Assembly: GCF_003086295.3 (NCBI RefSeq)
Contig: NC_092044.1
Coordinates: 71,972,528 to 72,036,527 of the forward strand
DNA length: 64,000 bases
Reading direction: 5' to 3'
Source of the DNA: Arachis hypogaea
Taxonomy: Eukaryota > Streptophyta > Magnoliopsida > Fabales > Fabaceae
Shown: positions 22,414-35,600 of the stretch, one piece after another
Layout of the letters: every line of letters begins with the position of its first letter
How positions within the stretch are numbered: the first letter of the stretch is position 1
The notes under the pieces: generated by a model
Database searches by the model: none
Told to the model about the DNA's origin: nothing
What the model saw: only the letters and a program-made list of their open reading frames with translations
Translations under genes and position numbers: made by a program

Positions 22414-23971
22414 ATAGGGAAGAAGAGAACAAGAAAAGAAAGAGGAATCCTCTATGTCACAGTATAGAGATTCCTTTATGTTAGTAGAATAAGAAGAAGA
22501 GGGAAGAAGAGTGAAGAATAATGGGTGAGGAGAGAGGTAGTGATTTGAGATGAAGAGAGGTGAAGAGAAGTGTTAATAAATAAATAAATAGAAAAGGAGG
22601 AGAGATAGAAAATTTCGAAAATAATTTTGAAAAAGTAGTTAGTGAATTTCGAAAATTAAAGATAAGATATAATTAAAATTAAAATTTAAAACAATTAGTT
22701 AATTTAAAAAAGAATTTTGAAAAAGGGATGAGATCTTTTCGAAAATTAGAGAGGGAAAAGTAGTTAGGTATTTTTGAAAAAGATAAGAAACAAACAAAAA
22801 GTCAAATAGTTAGTTGAAAAAGATATTAAAGTCAAATTTGAAAAGATAAGAAGATAAGAAGTTGGATAAGATATTTTGAAATCAAATTTTTGAAAAAGAT
22901 AAAATTTTGAAGAAGATATGATAAGAGATAAGATAAAAAGATATGATAAAAAGATAAGAATTTAAAGAAAATGATATTTTGAAAAAGATTTAATTTTCAA
23001 AATTAAAATTGATTACTTGACTAACAAGAAACTAAAAGATAAGATTCTAGAAGTTAAGGATTGAACCTTTCTTAACAAGAAAGTAACAAACTTCAAATTT
23101 TTGAATCAATCACATTAATTGTTAGTAAAATTTCAATTTTTTTTTTAAAAGATAAGAAAAAGATTTTGAAAATAAATTTTTAAAATTTTGAAAATTATAA
23201 AAAAAATGAAAAAGATATGATTTTTGAAAAAGATTTTGAAAAGATAAGATTTTTTAAAATTGAAAATTTGACTTGACTTATAAGAAACAACTAATTTTTA
23301 AAAAATTTTGACCAAGTCAACTCAAAATTTTGAAAATTTGGAGGGAAATAAGGAAAATATATATATTTTTTATTTTTTAATTTTTAATGAGGAGAGAGAA
23401 AAACACAAACATGACCCAAAACATAAAAATTTTGGATCAAAACACAAGATGCATGCAAGAACACTATGAATGTCAAGATGAACCCCAAGAACACTTTGAA
23501 GATCATGATGAACATCAAGAACATAATTTTGAAAAATTTTTGATGCAAAGAAAACATGCAAGACACCAAACTTAGAAATCTTTAATGCATGGATTCTAAC
23601 AAACAAAAAATGCATATGAAAAAAACAAAAGATGCAAAACAAGAAAACATCAAGATCAAACAAGAAGACTTACCAAGAACAACTTGAAAATTATGAAGAA
23701 TACCATGAATGCATGAATTTTTGAAAAATGCATAATAATTTTTTTAAAACATGCAATTGACACCAAACTTAAAAATTGACTCAAGACTCAAACAAGAAAC
23801 ACAAAATATTTTTGGTTTTTTATGATTTTATGATTTTTTTTGGTATTTTCTTTATTTATTTTCGAAAAAAAGGATAAAAAAATTTTTTGAAAAATTTTTG
23901 AAAACAAAACAAAAAGAAAATTACCTAATCTGAGCAACAAGATGAACCGTTAGTTGTCCATACTCGAACAA
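22414..23971 (-). other. A-rich untranslated leader of family C element, copy 2
   Basis: Aligns with 8659-10211, with the same GAAAAAGATAAGAT low-complexity tract at 22600-23370 and antisense TAAGTTTGGTGT words near 23565 and 23758. No gene. Confidence 0.7.
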
Positions 23972-23989
23972 TCCCCGGCAACAGCGCCA
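23972..23989 (-). other. primer binding site, tRNA-Asp type, one mismatch
   Basis: The minus strand reads TGGCGCTGTTGCCGGGGA, one base off the sites at 10212 and 11660. Confidence 0.8.
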
Positions 23990-23995
23990 AAAACT

Positions 23996-25663
23996 TGGTG
24001 GACGAATTGTGATTCGTAGTCCTTGTACTTGTATGAAATTTAATTGGAGATAATAGCTCTTTACTATGTGTGGTCACAACTCCATTCAACTAACCAGCAA
24101 GTGTACTGGGTCGTCCAAGTAATAAACCTTACGTGAGTAAGGGTCGATCCCACAGAGATTGTTGGTATGAAGCAAGCTATGGTCATCTTATAAATCTCAG
24201 TCAGGCAGGTTATAATTGATTATAGATTTTCGAATAATAATAAATAATAAGCAGGAAATAAAGATAAATAATATAGGATAGAAATACTTATGTAAATTAA
24301 TGGTGAGAATTTCAGATAAGCGTATGGAGATACTGTGCCCTTTCTTTTTCTACTTTCCTACTTCTTCCTTCAATCCTTCTTACTCCTTTCCATGGCAAGC
24401 TGTATGTACGGCATCACCATTGTCAATGGCTACATCCCATCCTCTCAGTGAAAAAGGTCCAAATGCTCTGTCACAGCACGGCTAATCATCTGTCGGTTCT
24501 CAATCAGGTTGGAATAGAATCCCTTGATTCTTTTGCGTCTGTCACTAATGTCCAGCCTTCAGGAGTTTGAAGCTCGTCATAGTCATTCAATTCTGGAATC
24601 CTACTCGGAATACCACAGACAAGGTTAGACCTTCCGGATTCCCATGAATGCCGCCATCAATTCTAGCTTATACCACGAAGATTCTGATTAAGGAATCTAA
24701 GAGATATGCGCCCGGCCTAAGGTAGAACGGAAGTGGTTGTCAATCACGTGCGTTCATAGGTAAGAATGATGATGAGTGTCACGGATCATCACATTCATCA
24801 AGTTGAAGTGCAACGAATATCTTAGAATAGGAATAATGAGAATTGAATAGAAACAGTAGTAATTGCATTAAAACTTGAGGTACAGCAGAGCTCCACACCC
24901 TTAATCTATGGTGTGTAGAAACTCCACCGTTAAAAATACATAAGTGAAAGGTTCAGGCATGGCCGAATGGCCAGCCCCCTAAAATCAATAGTCTCCTCAG
25001 ATGAAGAATAAAATAAAACCGAGACCAAAGATGTCTAATACAATAGTAAATTATCCTATTTATACTAGACTAGCTACTAGGGTTTACATGAGTAAGTAAT
25101 TGATGCATAAATCCACTTCCGGGGCCCACTTCGTGTGTGTTTGGGCTGAGCTTGATCTATCCACGAGCTGAGGCTTCTTTTGGAGTTGAATGCCAAGTTG
25201 TAACGTGTTTTGGGCGTTCAACTCCGGGTCGTGACGTGTTTCTGGCGTTTTATTCCAGACAACAACATGGAACTGGCGTTGAGCGCCAGTTTACGTCGTC
25301 AATTCCCGAATAAAGTATGGACTATTATATATTGCTGGAAAGCTCTGGATGTATACTTTGCAACGCCATTGAGAGCGCGCCATTTAGAATTCTGTAGCTC
25401 CAGAAAATCCATTTCGAGTGCAGGGAGGTCAGATTCCAACAGCATCAGCAGTCCTTTGTCAGTCTCCTATCAGAGTTTTGCTCAAGTTCCTCAATTTCAG
25501 CCAGAAATTACCTGAAATCACAGAAAAATACACAAACTCATAGTAAAGTCCAGAAATATGAATTTAACATAAAAACTAATGAAAACATCCCTAAAAATAG
25601 CTTGAACTTACTAAAAACTACCTAAAAACAATGCCAAAAAGCGTATAAATTATCCTCTCATCA
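23996..25663 (-). mobile_element. complete LTR of family C (1668 bp)
   Basis: Minus strand from TGATGAGAGGATAATTT (at 25663) to the end at 23996 (plus strand TGGTGGACGAATTG). TATA box at 25056-25064. U3 contains GGCGTT palindromes (25190-25300) and the GGAAAG...CTTTCC module near 25308-25405. This is the reference copy against which the partial LTRs at 10236, 50868 and 62012 can be read. Confidence 0.87.
25056..25064 (-). promoter_or_regulatory. TATA box of family C LTR, copy 2
   Basis: TATAAATAG on the minus strand, same context as 11302-11310. Confidence 0.55.
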
Positions 25664-25963
25664 AATAACACCATTATAAATCTCCTATACATGAGGAACA
25701 CTACATGACACATTGAATTAGATAGAATGAAGTTGTTATAAAACAATTTCTCTTAATTTTGGGCCTTTCAAACCAATGAAAAACATACACAAGATAAACT
25801 GAAATAAAAAAACTTAGAATTAACCAATATTATAACAATTAATAGTGGATTTCATTAACCAAAAAAGAAAAACATAAAAAACAGCAACCGGAATACTAAA
25901 CATAGACGTTCAACAAAGTTCCAAAATACATTTAGTCAGAGTAGATTTAAATGTCAATTATTT
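25664..25963. other. AT-rich spacer
   Basis: No ORF or repeat recognised. It is the left edge of the gene island, next to the LTR end. Confidence 0.5.
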
Positions 25964-27265
25964 CTAAACCGGAAACATCCCTTCAAAATACTTGAGTGTA
26001 GACCTAACTGTGATCGGATGTGGCATTCCTGGGTCTCACCATGCTCTCCTCACCAATAGATTTCTAGTGCCATGTTCATTGTCAAATTCTGTCAACACAA
26101 GCTCTCTGTACCTGTAATTGACGAGTAACTCTCTTTCCTTTGAATTGTTCACCAACAAAATTAGGTTATCATCCACGAATAGTATTGGATTTTCCCTGAT
26201 GCTTCGACTCACAAACCTATAGTATTGCTCTAATATTTTGTTTCCACCGCCGTCCTCATTCAAGTGCTAAATTGATGTGACATAACCAAATTCATTGTGT
26301 GTATGAGCAAGGAGTGCAACTTTGTGCTTGTGGGTTAGTAAATTGTGAACCGTATATATTGCACCTACTGGAATAGACACCTCACTAAAAGATTCATCTT
26401 CGACACTGTAACATAAAACAGACTTGGGTGTAGCATAACTATCTCATGTACCAGTAATCCAATATGCGTGGCCATTATGAAAAACAGAGTTAGGGTCAAT
26501 TTTTTCTACATCAGGGAGACAATTAACACAATGAAACCATGTAGAATGCCTTGAACAATATCTAGAGAAAATAACGTAGGCATCAGCTATGTCCCTTTTG
26601 CACATATGAATGATGTTGTATGGATCTGTGTTTGGGACATGACCGAAATCATATACTGGGAAATATGATCTACCGTGGTCCCTGTGGAGGTCGGAAATTT
26701 CTCTAGATTGTTGTGTTGTTGGATTCCATACCAAAAGTCTTGTGTCGTCTTGTCCACAGGAGAACTTGAAACATATGATCCCGTTTGACCCTCCCACAAT
26801 ACAAAACTACCCATCGATGCCAACTCCGAAAGGTTGCTGAACATGAACTTCTTCTCCGGAAGCAGCATCCACTACAAATAGTGAATCTGAACCCATTAAC
26901 AGTAGTGAGTATCCAACATGAAACAAGACATGTTGATCTAACACCTTCTGCCTTCGCATGTGTTGTATGCATGTTTCTGGTTGGCGTAAGCGTCAGAGCC
27001 AGAATTTATTCAAGCACATACATCTTCCTACAACTTTGGCACTACTTCACAAGAAGATTTCTTGCAGTAGTTCATCCGGAATAACCGGCAACGAAAGATA
27101 AATTTGTTGGAATTTAGGTATTTTTCTCGATGCACGTTTGGTAGTCTTGGTTTTCGGTAGGTTTATGTTTGTTGTAGTTTTTGTTTGGTTGAAGTCTCTG
27201 GTTTGCTTATAAGTAATGAACTTAAATTTCTCTAACTTATTAATTGTGTGAGATGTTGCATCCAA
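25964..27265 (-). pseudogene. F-box / F-box-associated domain pseudogene
   Basis: Minus strand, from ATG 27263-27265. After a basic leader comes the F-box start LPVIPDELLQEIFL, then stops and frame changes through the rest of the F-box. The F-box-associated domain is readable in other frames: SLFVVDAASGEEVHVQQPFG, a TAG, then FCIVGGSNGIICFKFSCG and LLVWNPTTQQSREI, the classic NG(L/I)(L/I)C...LWNP(S/T)T signature. A stop after HAYWITGT, more domain, a stop after NEFGYVTSI, and a last piece to TAG at 25964. Intact relatives act as substrate receptors of SCF ubiquitin ligases. At least four stops or shifts make this copy dead. Confidence 0.8.
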
Positions 27266-28133
27266 TGAGAATTTGATATGGAAGAATATTGTGTTTACCG
27301 GTGTTATTGTAACCAGTTTGAACTAGGTGTTGTGTACCATTAAAATTGTCTCGTCTACCAAAGTTTTTGGCTATGCTAGCAAATAAATTATGTGGGAGTT
27401 CCAACATTCTACTTTTCTCTGATTCTTTGTATATTTAATTTGAAATTAGAAGCAGCCTTCAATTTTTTCTTGTATAATGGAAATACGTGCTAGCCAAATC
27501 CATGTGTCTTGAATGTGTATTTACCTTATCTTGCTAACTTAGTCTCTCATCCTGAATGTGTATTTACCTTATCTCGCTAACTTAGTGAGTCATCGTTTAT
27601 GTATCAACTTGATTTCCAATATTTTTCCCCTTATCACACCATTAGAATCCCTCATCCTAAAGAAAACCATGTCAGTCCCAATTTAATCATTTCACTCCCA
27701 ATTTAGTCATTTCTGCAGTTTCTGCATAAAGTATTAAAAAATTTTCCAATTTTTAAATAGGATGTTACCACTTCCATGCCGTCACCCATGTGGCCATACA
27801 AATACCAGAATCAAATCTTGCAAATGAAAAAGCTTTTGTGGTTTAATTTTTTTAACAAATAATGACTGGAAGTATAAAATTCTTCTTATGGTAGAATTGT
27901 GTGGCTGTTAATAAAACCAATACCACTAGAATGCGGTATATATGACCCATATATACATTCACAAAACCACAATTCGAAACAAATAATTTACATTAAAAAA
28001 ACCAAATTTATGAGACAGAATACTAACATGTCCAAGAAACTAAATATGTACACATAACATGGCCACCGAAACAATATTACAAAACATAAGTGCACCAAAA
28101 TACCAAAAACAAATAACTTTGTGCTGTTCTTTC
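27266..28133. other. intergenic, no feature seen
   Basis: AT-rich. A short direct repeat (TGAATGTGTATTTACCTTATC) occurs twice near 27508 and 27553. No coding frame. Confidence 0.5.
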
Positions 28134-29153
28134 CTATGATGATGGTGTTCTCTGGTTCACAGACGACTCGAAAGAGTCAGACGAGGAAGTTCTTTGGTAT
28201 CTCCTACTAGGTCCTGCCACTGCCCCTCCCCCTTGTTGATGGAGGTTGATCTTGTAATAATTTTGGCAAAATTATTCTACATGAATGAATATAAAAAGAC
28301 TGTAAATTTAATTCCCTAAGTAAACGAATTGTTGTTACCTTGACTCCTAAGAACGCGGTGGTGAACCTTGTTGCCTCCGACGCTGCAGTCGTAATAACCT
28401 TTCGGTCTCGAACGCAACCAGCTGTGCTTCCTTGTTGAAGTGTGCCTTGCATCGGTCCTCCAGCCACTGTATGATTTAGTCAGGCAACACGTTGGAGGCA
28501 TATATCTCGTCAACCGCTCTGGACTTTTCCTCTGTATGAGTATTGTCCCATGCAAGCATGTAGAAGATACCCCAACCAACATAACTCAGTTCCACAATAA
28601 GCAGCGAAGTTGGTCGATAGGGAGATCTTATCCTCCCTATGTTCGATGCTTTGATCCAGTACTTATCACCCTCTCTCTTTGGGTGGATATGGAGACAGTT
28701 GTCTTGTCTGTCTATGAAGTAGAGATCACTGATTGTGAAGAAAGAGAAGTTCCATACAATGTGCTGTGGAAATCGTACATCTTCCTATAGTAACAAAAAC
28801 AAAATTACATGATACACAGATGTTGAAAACATTAGATACAGAAAAGAAAAAGAAGAAATGTCTGTGGCGTAGGCCATAAACTTACATCTATTGCGAATAG
28901 GCTTAACATGAAAGTCTGGTCAGGGCATCTTCTTACGTTCCTAAATACATTCACGTAACAAGCCAACCAGAACCAAAAATTAAAAAGTCATCAATGTTAA
29001 AAAGAACAAACCATGCAAAGACAGAACTAAAAATTGAAAAGACATCAATGTTAAAAAGAATAAACCATGCAAAGACAGACGATAATGTGTGTGGAAAAAT
29101 AGTTGATAAAAAAGCAGATAACATTTAGATGCATACTGGAATTCTGGCTCCAT
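28134..29153 (-). pseudogene. unrecognised four-exon family, copy 1
   Basis: I do not recognise the product. Comparison with 39081-40123 defines it: exon 1 ATG 29151-29153 (MEPEF, donor GTATGC); an exon ending MLSLFAID with donor GTAAGT near 28888; a main exon with FFTISDLYFIDRQDNCLHIH, EGDKYWIKASNIGRIR and IVELSYVGWGIFYMLAWD; a last exon ending GGGAVAGPSRRYQRTSSS, stop at 28134. Introns with GT donors sit at matching places in both copies, which argues for a once-real gene. A TAA interrupts the main exon after SNVLPD. No domain, signal peptide or membrane segment is evident; the main exon is rich in Trp, Tyr and Arg. Confidence 0.55.
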
Positions 29154-29527
29154 ATTTGTTTGCTAAAAGTAGTAAGTAGTTGCTGCAGTTGATAGGGGCG
29201 GTGAGTGAATTATAAGAGGGTTTAAATTGTTGGTATCAAGTGATGTTGGGAGGAAGTCATGTTTAACTTTTAAAGAGGGTTTAACCAAACGTCGCGCTAG
29301 TTGCATAGGAAGTTGAAAGGATATCTCGAAGCCATCCATTAGGATTCAAACACCATTAGTAATCAAACCTTTTCGAAAATGTAAAGTGAATAATAAATAC
29401 ATAGAATAAAATCTCTTTGAATGGTATTAAAATTTGTTTGGAAAAGGTAAATGAAGTTTAATAACCATTCGTTGGTATGCGTATCACTAAATAAATAAAA
29501 CATAAACATAACAAAGGTTACACAAAA

Positions 29528-31373
29528 TTAAATTAAAACATTAACCAATTGTTCTTCCTTTTTAGATATTTCATTATAGTATGTCTTTGCTGACTCAAGG
29601 ACTTCCTGGGATTTCAAATTGAACGGATTCATCACCAGATCAATAACCAGCCACAATCTTGTGCTATCATTTACCTAAGTGCCAAAAAGTTAGATGTCAG
29701 CATATAACACTGAGACGCATGGCTTAGAATATAGTAATATCATGTGTCTTTTTTCAAGATCAATTACAAGCAGGTACCAGTGCATGTTATCGTCATTCAT
29801 TGGAACGAAAATCTAACATAGATACACACATAAGTTATATTGGAATAATCATTTTGTGCTGACCGTAACATATACTGTGATCCATAAATTAGAAACTTAC
29901 CTTGCATAAGGTTTCAAACTCTCCCATGTATTCCTCAGTATAATAGCATTTCAAAGTCTTTGCTGAGTGAGTCCAGTTAAGGGCAAATTACTAAAATTTG
30001 AGTTTACACGAATTAAAATAAGATCACTGGAAACCATGCCATGGACAATGTGTATGGTTTGCACTCACCGAAAATGTAGTGGGTAAAAACCACATGCAGG
30101 AAAACTTGGTGTCGTTGCGTGCATCAGACATGAGCATGCTTGATGTCAGGTTAATTATCTGGTAAATTATTTGTTGTCTGGCGGCCAAAAAGAACAAATA
30201 TAAATAGTTATGACCTTAATACAACTACTTTATACAGTCGCAATTTCATTTATGAAATTAACAAATGCTAATGACGAAAAATCCATATCTCATCCACCAA
30301 CGGTTTGTGTGGTAGTAGAGTATATATGACTCTCCTATTAGCGTGCCACAAGTTTGTCTGTGAGATTATCTCGGAATTCAATTCTTCATCTTCCAGATTT
30401 GAACCAAAGATGTAGGTGACGACTGAAAGTTCATCTTTGCACAATTCCATATCAGCTGGGGGATGGAACAGAACAGGCATCCACTGATAAAATGATCATT
30501 TACCTGTTAGTTATTAATACTTAATAAGAACAACAAAACCTTAACGATTCCTTAAAAGGAGATAACCCACCGCAGGTATCTTTTCGGACTCCTTCCTTAG
30601 TTGCAACTTTTGGTCAGCCGAGTTGAAGTAGCTAACATATACAGCTTTGTCTAAGCTATTTGGTATAACTAGTTCTGTATCTGTCTTCCTTCCAGTACCA
30701 TCATCACAGAACAAATTGCGGCGAATAACATAATTAGCTGGCGTTGTTTGCTAACACTTTGGAGACATTGAACAACACTTTGTATCTTTATGCGAAATTG
30801 AATCCGCGGCTTGATGAATGCTGGACATGTTGGGTTGATTCTTTTTGGATGAATCTAGATTCCTCTCAATAGTACCTGATGGCATACTAAATTTGCTCAA
30901 TATCACAGGCATCACTGTAGGGTTGAAGTTATCAGCCGGAGGATTCCGAAGATTAATCATTTGTGGCATTGTTCCGAACAAAGGATAACACGTCTTGGTC
31001 TGGGAAGCAATAAGGTTTGAAAGTGTATTCATCATCATCGACATTTGCGATACCACATCTTTTAGGGACCCTTCTAGGATGGTAGTTTTACCGAAGTCCT
31101 CGCCAATTTCTTTGTCGGCTCCACCATTAAAATTTACATGTAGTCGCTGGTTAGGCATGGTGCTTCCGCAGAGACTATGAGAAACTAAACACCTTTGTAT
31201 TCAGAACCGATTTAAAAGGACACTTACAATTTGTGGAAATACATTTTATTTCTCACCTGGATGACAGTTCTATCACTTCCTTATCGATAACTTTTCTTGA
31301 GATTTTTCTAGTTTGTTTCTTTTTGGCTTCGTCGTCTCCCTTTTTTATTTTTGTGTTGAGCATCGCTTCCCTC
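29528..31373 (-). pseudogene. Ulp1/C48-type cysteine protease-like gene
   Basis: Minus strand, several exons. Possible start ATG 31371-31373 (MLNTKIKKGDDEAKKK). A second exon begins near 31158 (MPNQRLHVNFNGGADK) and runs past an in-frame TAG at 30751 to RNLFCDDGTGRKTDTELV. The next has PADMELCKDELSVVTYIFG, then SMLMSDARNDTKFSCMWFLP with donor GTGAG. A later exon has FVPMNDDNMHWYLLVIDLEK, matching the HW(Y/F)L-VID motif that carries the catalytic His of SUMO-protease-like C48 peptidases. I cannot find the QDCG-type catalytic Cys segment before the last stop at 29528. Such genes in plants are often carried by Mutator-like elements. Reading: decayed, exon limits approximate. Confidence 0.55.
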
Positions 31374-32681
31374 TGGCAGCCATTGGGTGTTTTAGTTGTT
31401 TAAATTAAAAAAAAAACATGAAAAATATTGCAACATGTACAGTTAATGAGTTGCACTCTACTACCAACCACAATTTCTTAAAAGAATAACAAACATGGTA
31501 GATTGTCCCTATTATTCAAAGGAGTTCTGACAGCTAATTGATATTTGATAGTAGACCTAAGACCTCTAATATATGAAGCAGTTTACGTATTCAGTTTATA
31601 TTCCTAACGTTTTTCCAAAAATTAATTTATTTAAAACTCTATTTTCTGATTGGTAAAAGAGAAGGCTCCATCTTTTGGAACTAATTGAAGTTATTCAGCT
31701 CAATACATAAGTTGATTTACATTGTTGTAGTCAAAGCTAATAAAAAGTTTCCAGTAACTGTCTATTATTTTCATAAACCAATAGGTTACCTAAAGATTTA
31801 TTTTAATTTTTGTAATGAATGCTTGTCTCCATGAATTTTAATCAATTAATTCTCATTATGTACGATACTCATATAACAGAATTGTGTTTGTTGCTATCTC
31901 TCATTATCACACAGTTGGTTAAAGATTTAGTCCACAACAAAGTTTAATGAGATGGCTAAACACTCGAAAAGGTTAGTTTGAAAATCATACACGTATTAGG
32001 TCAATAACTCGAGAAAAGGGTATATTTTTTTCCATTTCCTATGAGTTATATTCTTTTTCATTAATTATGTGTATTACATTACCTGTCTCCCACACACTTC
32101 TTTGATTTTTCCTTTGTCATGGACACTCATCATCTAATTTATTGCCTAATGACTTTTTTGCTTTCCACTTTTTGGTCGTAGCCTATAAAGTTAAATTATA
32201 GGAGACTGAACTTCCCATCCTTCATCGCAAAGCACTTCCTTCCCTGAACGAAAATAATGAAATTAAAAAAAAAGACTATTAATCGTGTGTTTGGAATTCT
32301 TTTTTGCAAAGGAAATTATGTGCAAAATTGATTTTACAAATTTAATTGTGAAAAAAAATATAAATAAAAATACATGAAAAAAAAAACATGAAGGAGGAAA
32401 ACTATATAAATTCTATTTTAAAAAATACATTGATAAACATAAGTGAACATACAAAAACTATAAACAAAAATGTATACACTATTAATAAAAAATATGAATA
32501 TATAATGGATAAAAATTAAAAATTAACAAAGAGAAGAAATCATAATATTCCGAAAATATTTTTTTTCTAAAGCATAACTACGAAAAGAATTATTCAAGAA
32601 CCATGATGATTTTCTTTGGTTTATCTTATTGTAGATGAGATTGATTGGCAAAGTTGATAAAATTTCAATACCTGATAATAC
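31374..32681. other. AT-rich intergenic, no feature seen
   Basis: No ORF with credible composition. The GC content drops further toward 32300-32570, just before the satellite. Confidence 0.5.
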
Positions 32682-35600
32682 ACCCTAAACCGTAAACTAT
32701 AACGACCATAGTACCGTTAAACTTAAACCATGGAATCGTAAACTATACACACTAGACTGTTTAATAAAAAACCGTACACCGTAAACCCTAATACCCTAAA
32801 TAAAAAACTGCTAAACCATAAACCATAGGTACGAAAACATACACTCTAAAATCTAGTCACTAAACCATGAACACTAAACCGTAAAATGTAACCATATCAC
32901 GTATAACCTTGAACCTAAACCCTGGACCGCGAACACTAAACTATAAGCCGTAAACACAAAACAATAAATTATAAACCATGAACACCAAAAGAATAAACCG
33001 AGAAAACCGCAAACCTTAAAACCGGAAACACAAATTCGTAAACCGTACATATTGAACCAAAAATCGGATACCTTAAACCGTTTAACCTAAACCGTAAATC
33101 GTGAACCCTAAATCAGAAAGCATTAACCCTAGACCATAGAACCGTTAAACGTAAACTATGACCTGTAAATTGTAAACTATACACACTGGACCGTTTAATA
33201 ATAGACCGTACACCGTAAACCCTAATACCCTAAACCGTAAACCGCTAAACGATAAACCATACGTACAAAACCATACACTCTAAAACCTAGTCACTAAACC
33301 GTGAACACTAAATCGTAAAACGTAAACTGTATCGCGTATAACCTTGAACCTAAACGCTGGACCACGAAAACTATACCGTAAGCCGTAAACACGAAACAAT
33401 AAATTATAAACCATGAACGCCAAAAGAGTAAACCGGGAACCGTAAACCGTAAACCTTAAAACCGGAAACACAAATCTGTAAATCGTACACATTGAACCGA
33501 AAACAGGATACCTTAAACAGTTTAACCTAAACTGTACACCGTGAACCCTAAACCGGAGAGTATTAACCCTAGACCATAGAACCGTTAAACGTAGACTATG
33601 TCCTATAAATCGTAAACTATACACAATGGACCGTTTAATAATAGACCGTACACTGTAAACCCTAAACCCTAAACCGTAAACCGCTAAAAGATAAACCATA
33701 TGTACGAAACCATACACTTTAAAATCTAGTCACTAAACCGTAAACACTAAACCGTAAAACATAAACCGTATTGCGTAGAACCTTGAACCTAAATGCTGGA
33801 CCGCAAAAACTACACTGTAAGCCGTAAACATGAAATAACAAATTATAAACCATGAACGCCAAAAGAGTAAACTGGGAACCGTAAACCTTAAAATCGGAAA
33901 CACAAATCCGTAAACCGTACACATTGAACCGGAAACCACATACCTTATACCGCTTAACCTAAACCGTAAACCGTGAACCCTAAACTAGAAAGCATTAACC
34001 CTAGACCATAGATCTGTTAAACGTAGACTATGGCCTGTAAATCGTAAACTATACACAATGGACCGTTTAATAATAGACCGTACACTGTAAACCCTGAACC
34101 TTAAACCGTAAACCGCTAAATGATAAACCATATGTACGAAACCATACACTTTAAAACCTAGTCACTAAACTGTAAACACTAAACTGTAAAACATAAACCG
34201 TATCGCGTATAACCTTGAACCTAAATGCTGGACCGCGAAAACTACACCGTAAGCCGTAAACACGAAATAATAAATTATAAACCATGAACGCCAAAAGAGA
34301 AAACTGGGAACCATAAACCTTAAAATCGAAAACACAAATCCGTAAACCGTACACATTGAACCAGAAACCACATACCTTATACCGCTTAACCTAAACTGTA
34401 AACCATGAACCCTAAACCAGAAAGCATTAACCCTAGACCATAGATCTGTTAAACGTAGACTATGGCCTGTAAACATAAACTATACACACTGGACCGTTTA
34501 ATAATAGACCGTACACCCTAAACTCTGAACCCTAAATCGTAAACCGCTAAACAATAAACCATCCATACGAAAACATACACCCTAAAACCTAATCACTAAA
34601 CCGTGAACACTAAACCGTAATACATAAATCGTATCGCGTATAACCTTGAATCTAAATGCTGGACTGCGAAAACTACACCGTAAGCCGTAAACACGAAACA
34701 ATAAATTATAAATCATGAACGCCAAAAGAGTAAACTGGGAACCGTAAACCTTAAAACTGGAAACACAAATCCGTAAACTATGCACATTAAACTGAAAACC
34801 GCATACCTTAAACTACTTAACCTAAACCATAAACCGTGAACCCTAAACATGAAAGCAATAACCCTAGACCATAGAACCGTTAAACATTGACTATGGCCTG
34901 TAAATAATAAACTATACACACTGGACCGTTTAATAATAGACAGTACACTGTAAACCCTGAAACCTAAACCGTAAATCGCTAAACGATAAACCATAAATAC
35001 GAAACCATACACTCAAAAACCTAGTCACTAAACCGTGAACACTAAATCGTAAAACGTAAACTGTATCGTGTATAACCTTGAACCTAAACGCTGGACCGCG
35101 AAAACTACACTGTTAGCCATAAACATGATACAATAATTTGTAAACCATGAACGCCAAAAGAGTAAATCGGGAACCGTAAACCTTAAAATCGGAAAAACAA
35201 ATCCGTAAATCGTACACATTGAACCGAAAACCACATACCTTATACCGCTTACCGTAAACCCTAAACCAGAAACATTAACCCTAGACCATAGAACCATTAA
35301 ACGTAAACTATGGCGTCTGAATCGTAACCTATACACATTGGACCGTTTAATAATAGACCGTACACCGTAAACCCTAATACCCTAAACCGTAAATCGCTAA
35401 ACGATAAACCATACGTACGAAAGTATAAACTCTAAAACCTAGTCACTAAACCGTGAACACTAAACTGTAAAACGTAAACTGTATCGAGTATAACCTTGAA
35501 CCTAAATGCTGGACCTCGAATACTAAACCGTATGTCGTAAACACGAAACAATAAATTATAAACCATGAACGCCAAAAGAGTAAATCGAGAACCGTAAACC

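Larger units (their letters stand above)
20842..25663 (-). mobile_element. family C gypsy element fragment, copy 2 (full 5' LTR)
   Basis: On the minus strand: complete LTR (25663-23996), primer site, leader, gag, cut at 20842 by the end of the family A LTR. It aligns from 20842 to 25073 with copy 1 at very high identity by eye and then runs on 590 bp further to the true LTR end. Pol is absent. Confidence 0.87.

Noticed and set aside
28440..28790. 116-codon plus-strand ORF
   Set aside because: Antisense to the exon conserved between 28134-29153 and 39081-40123; conservation is on the minus strand.
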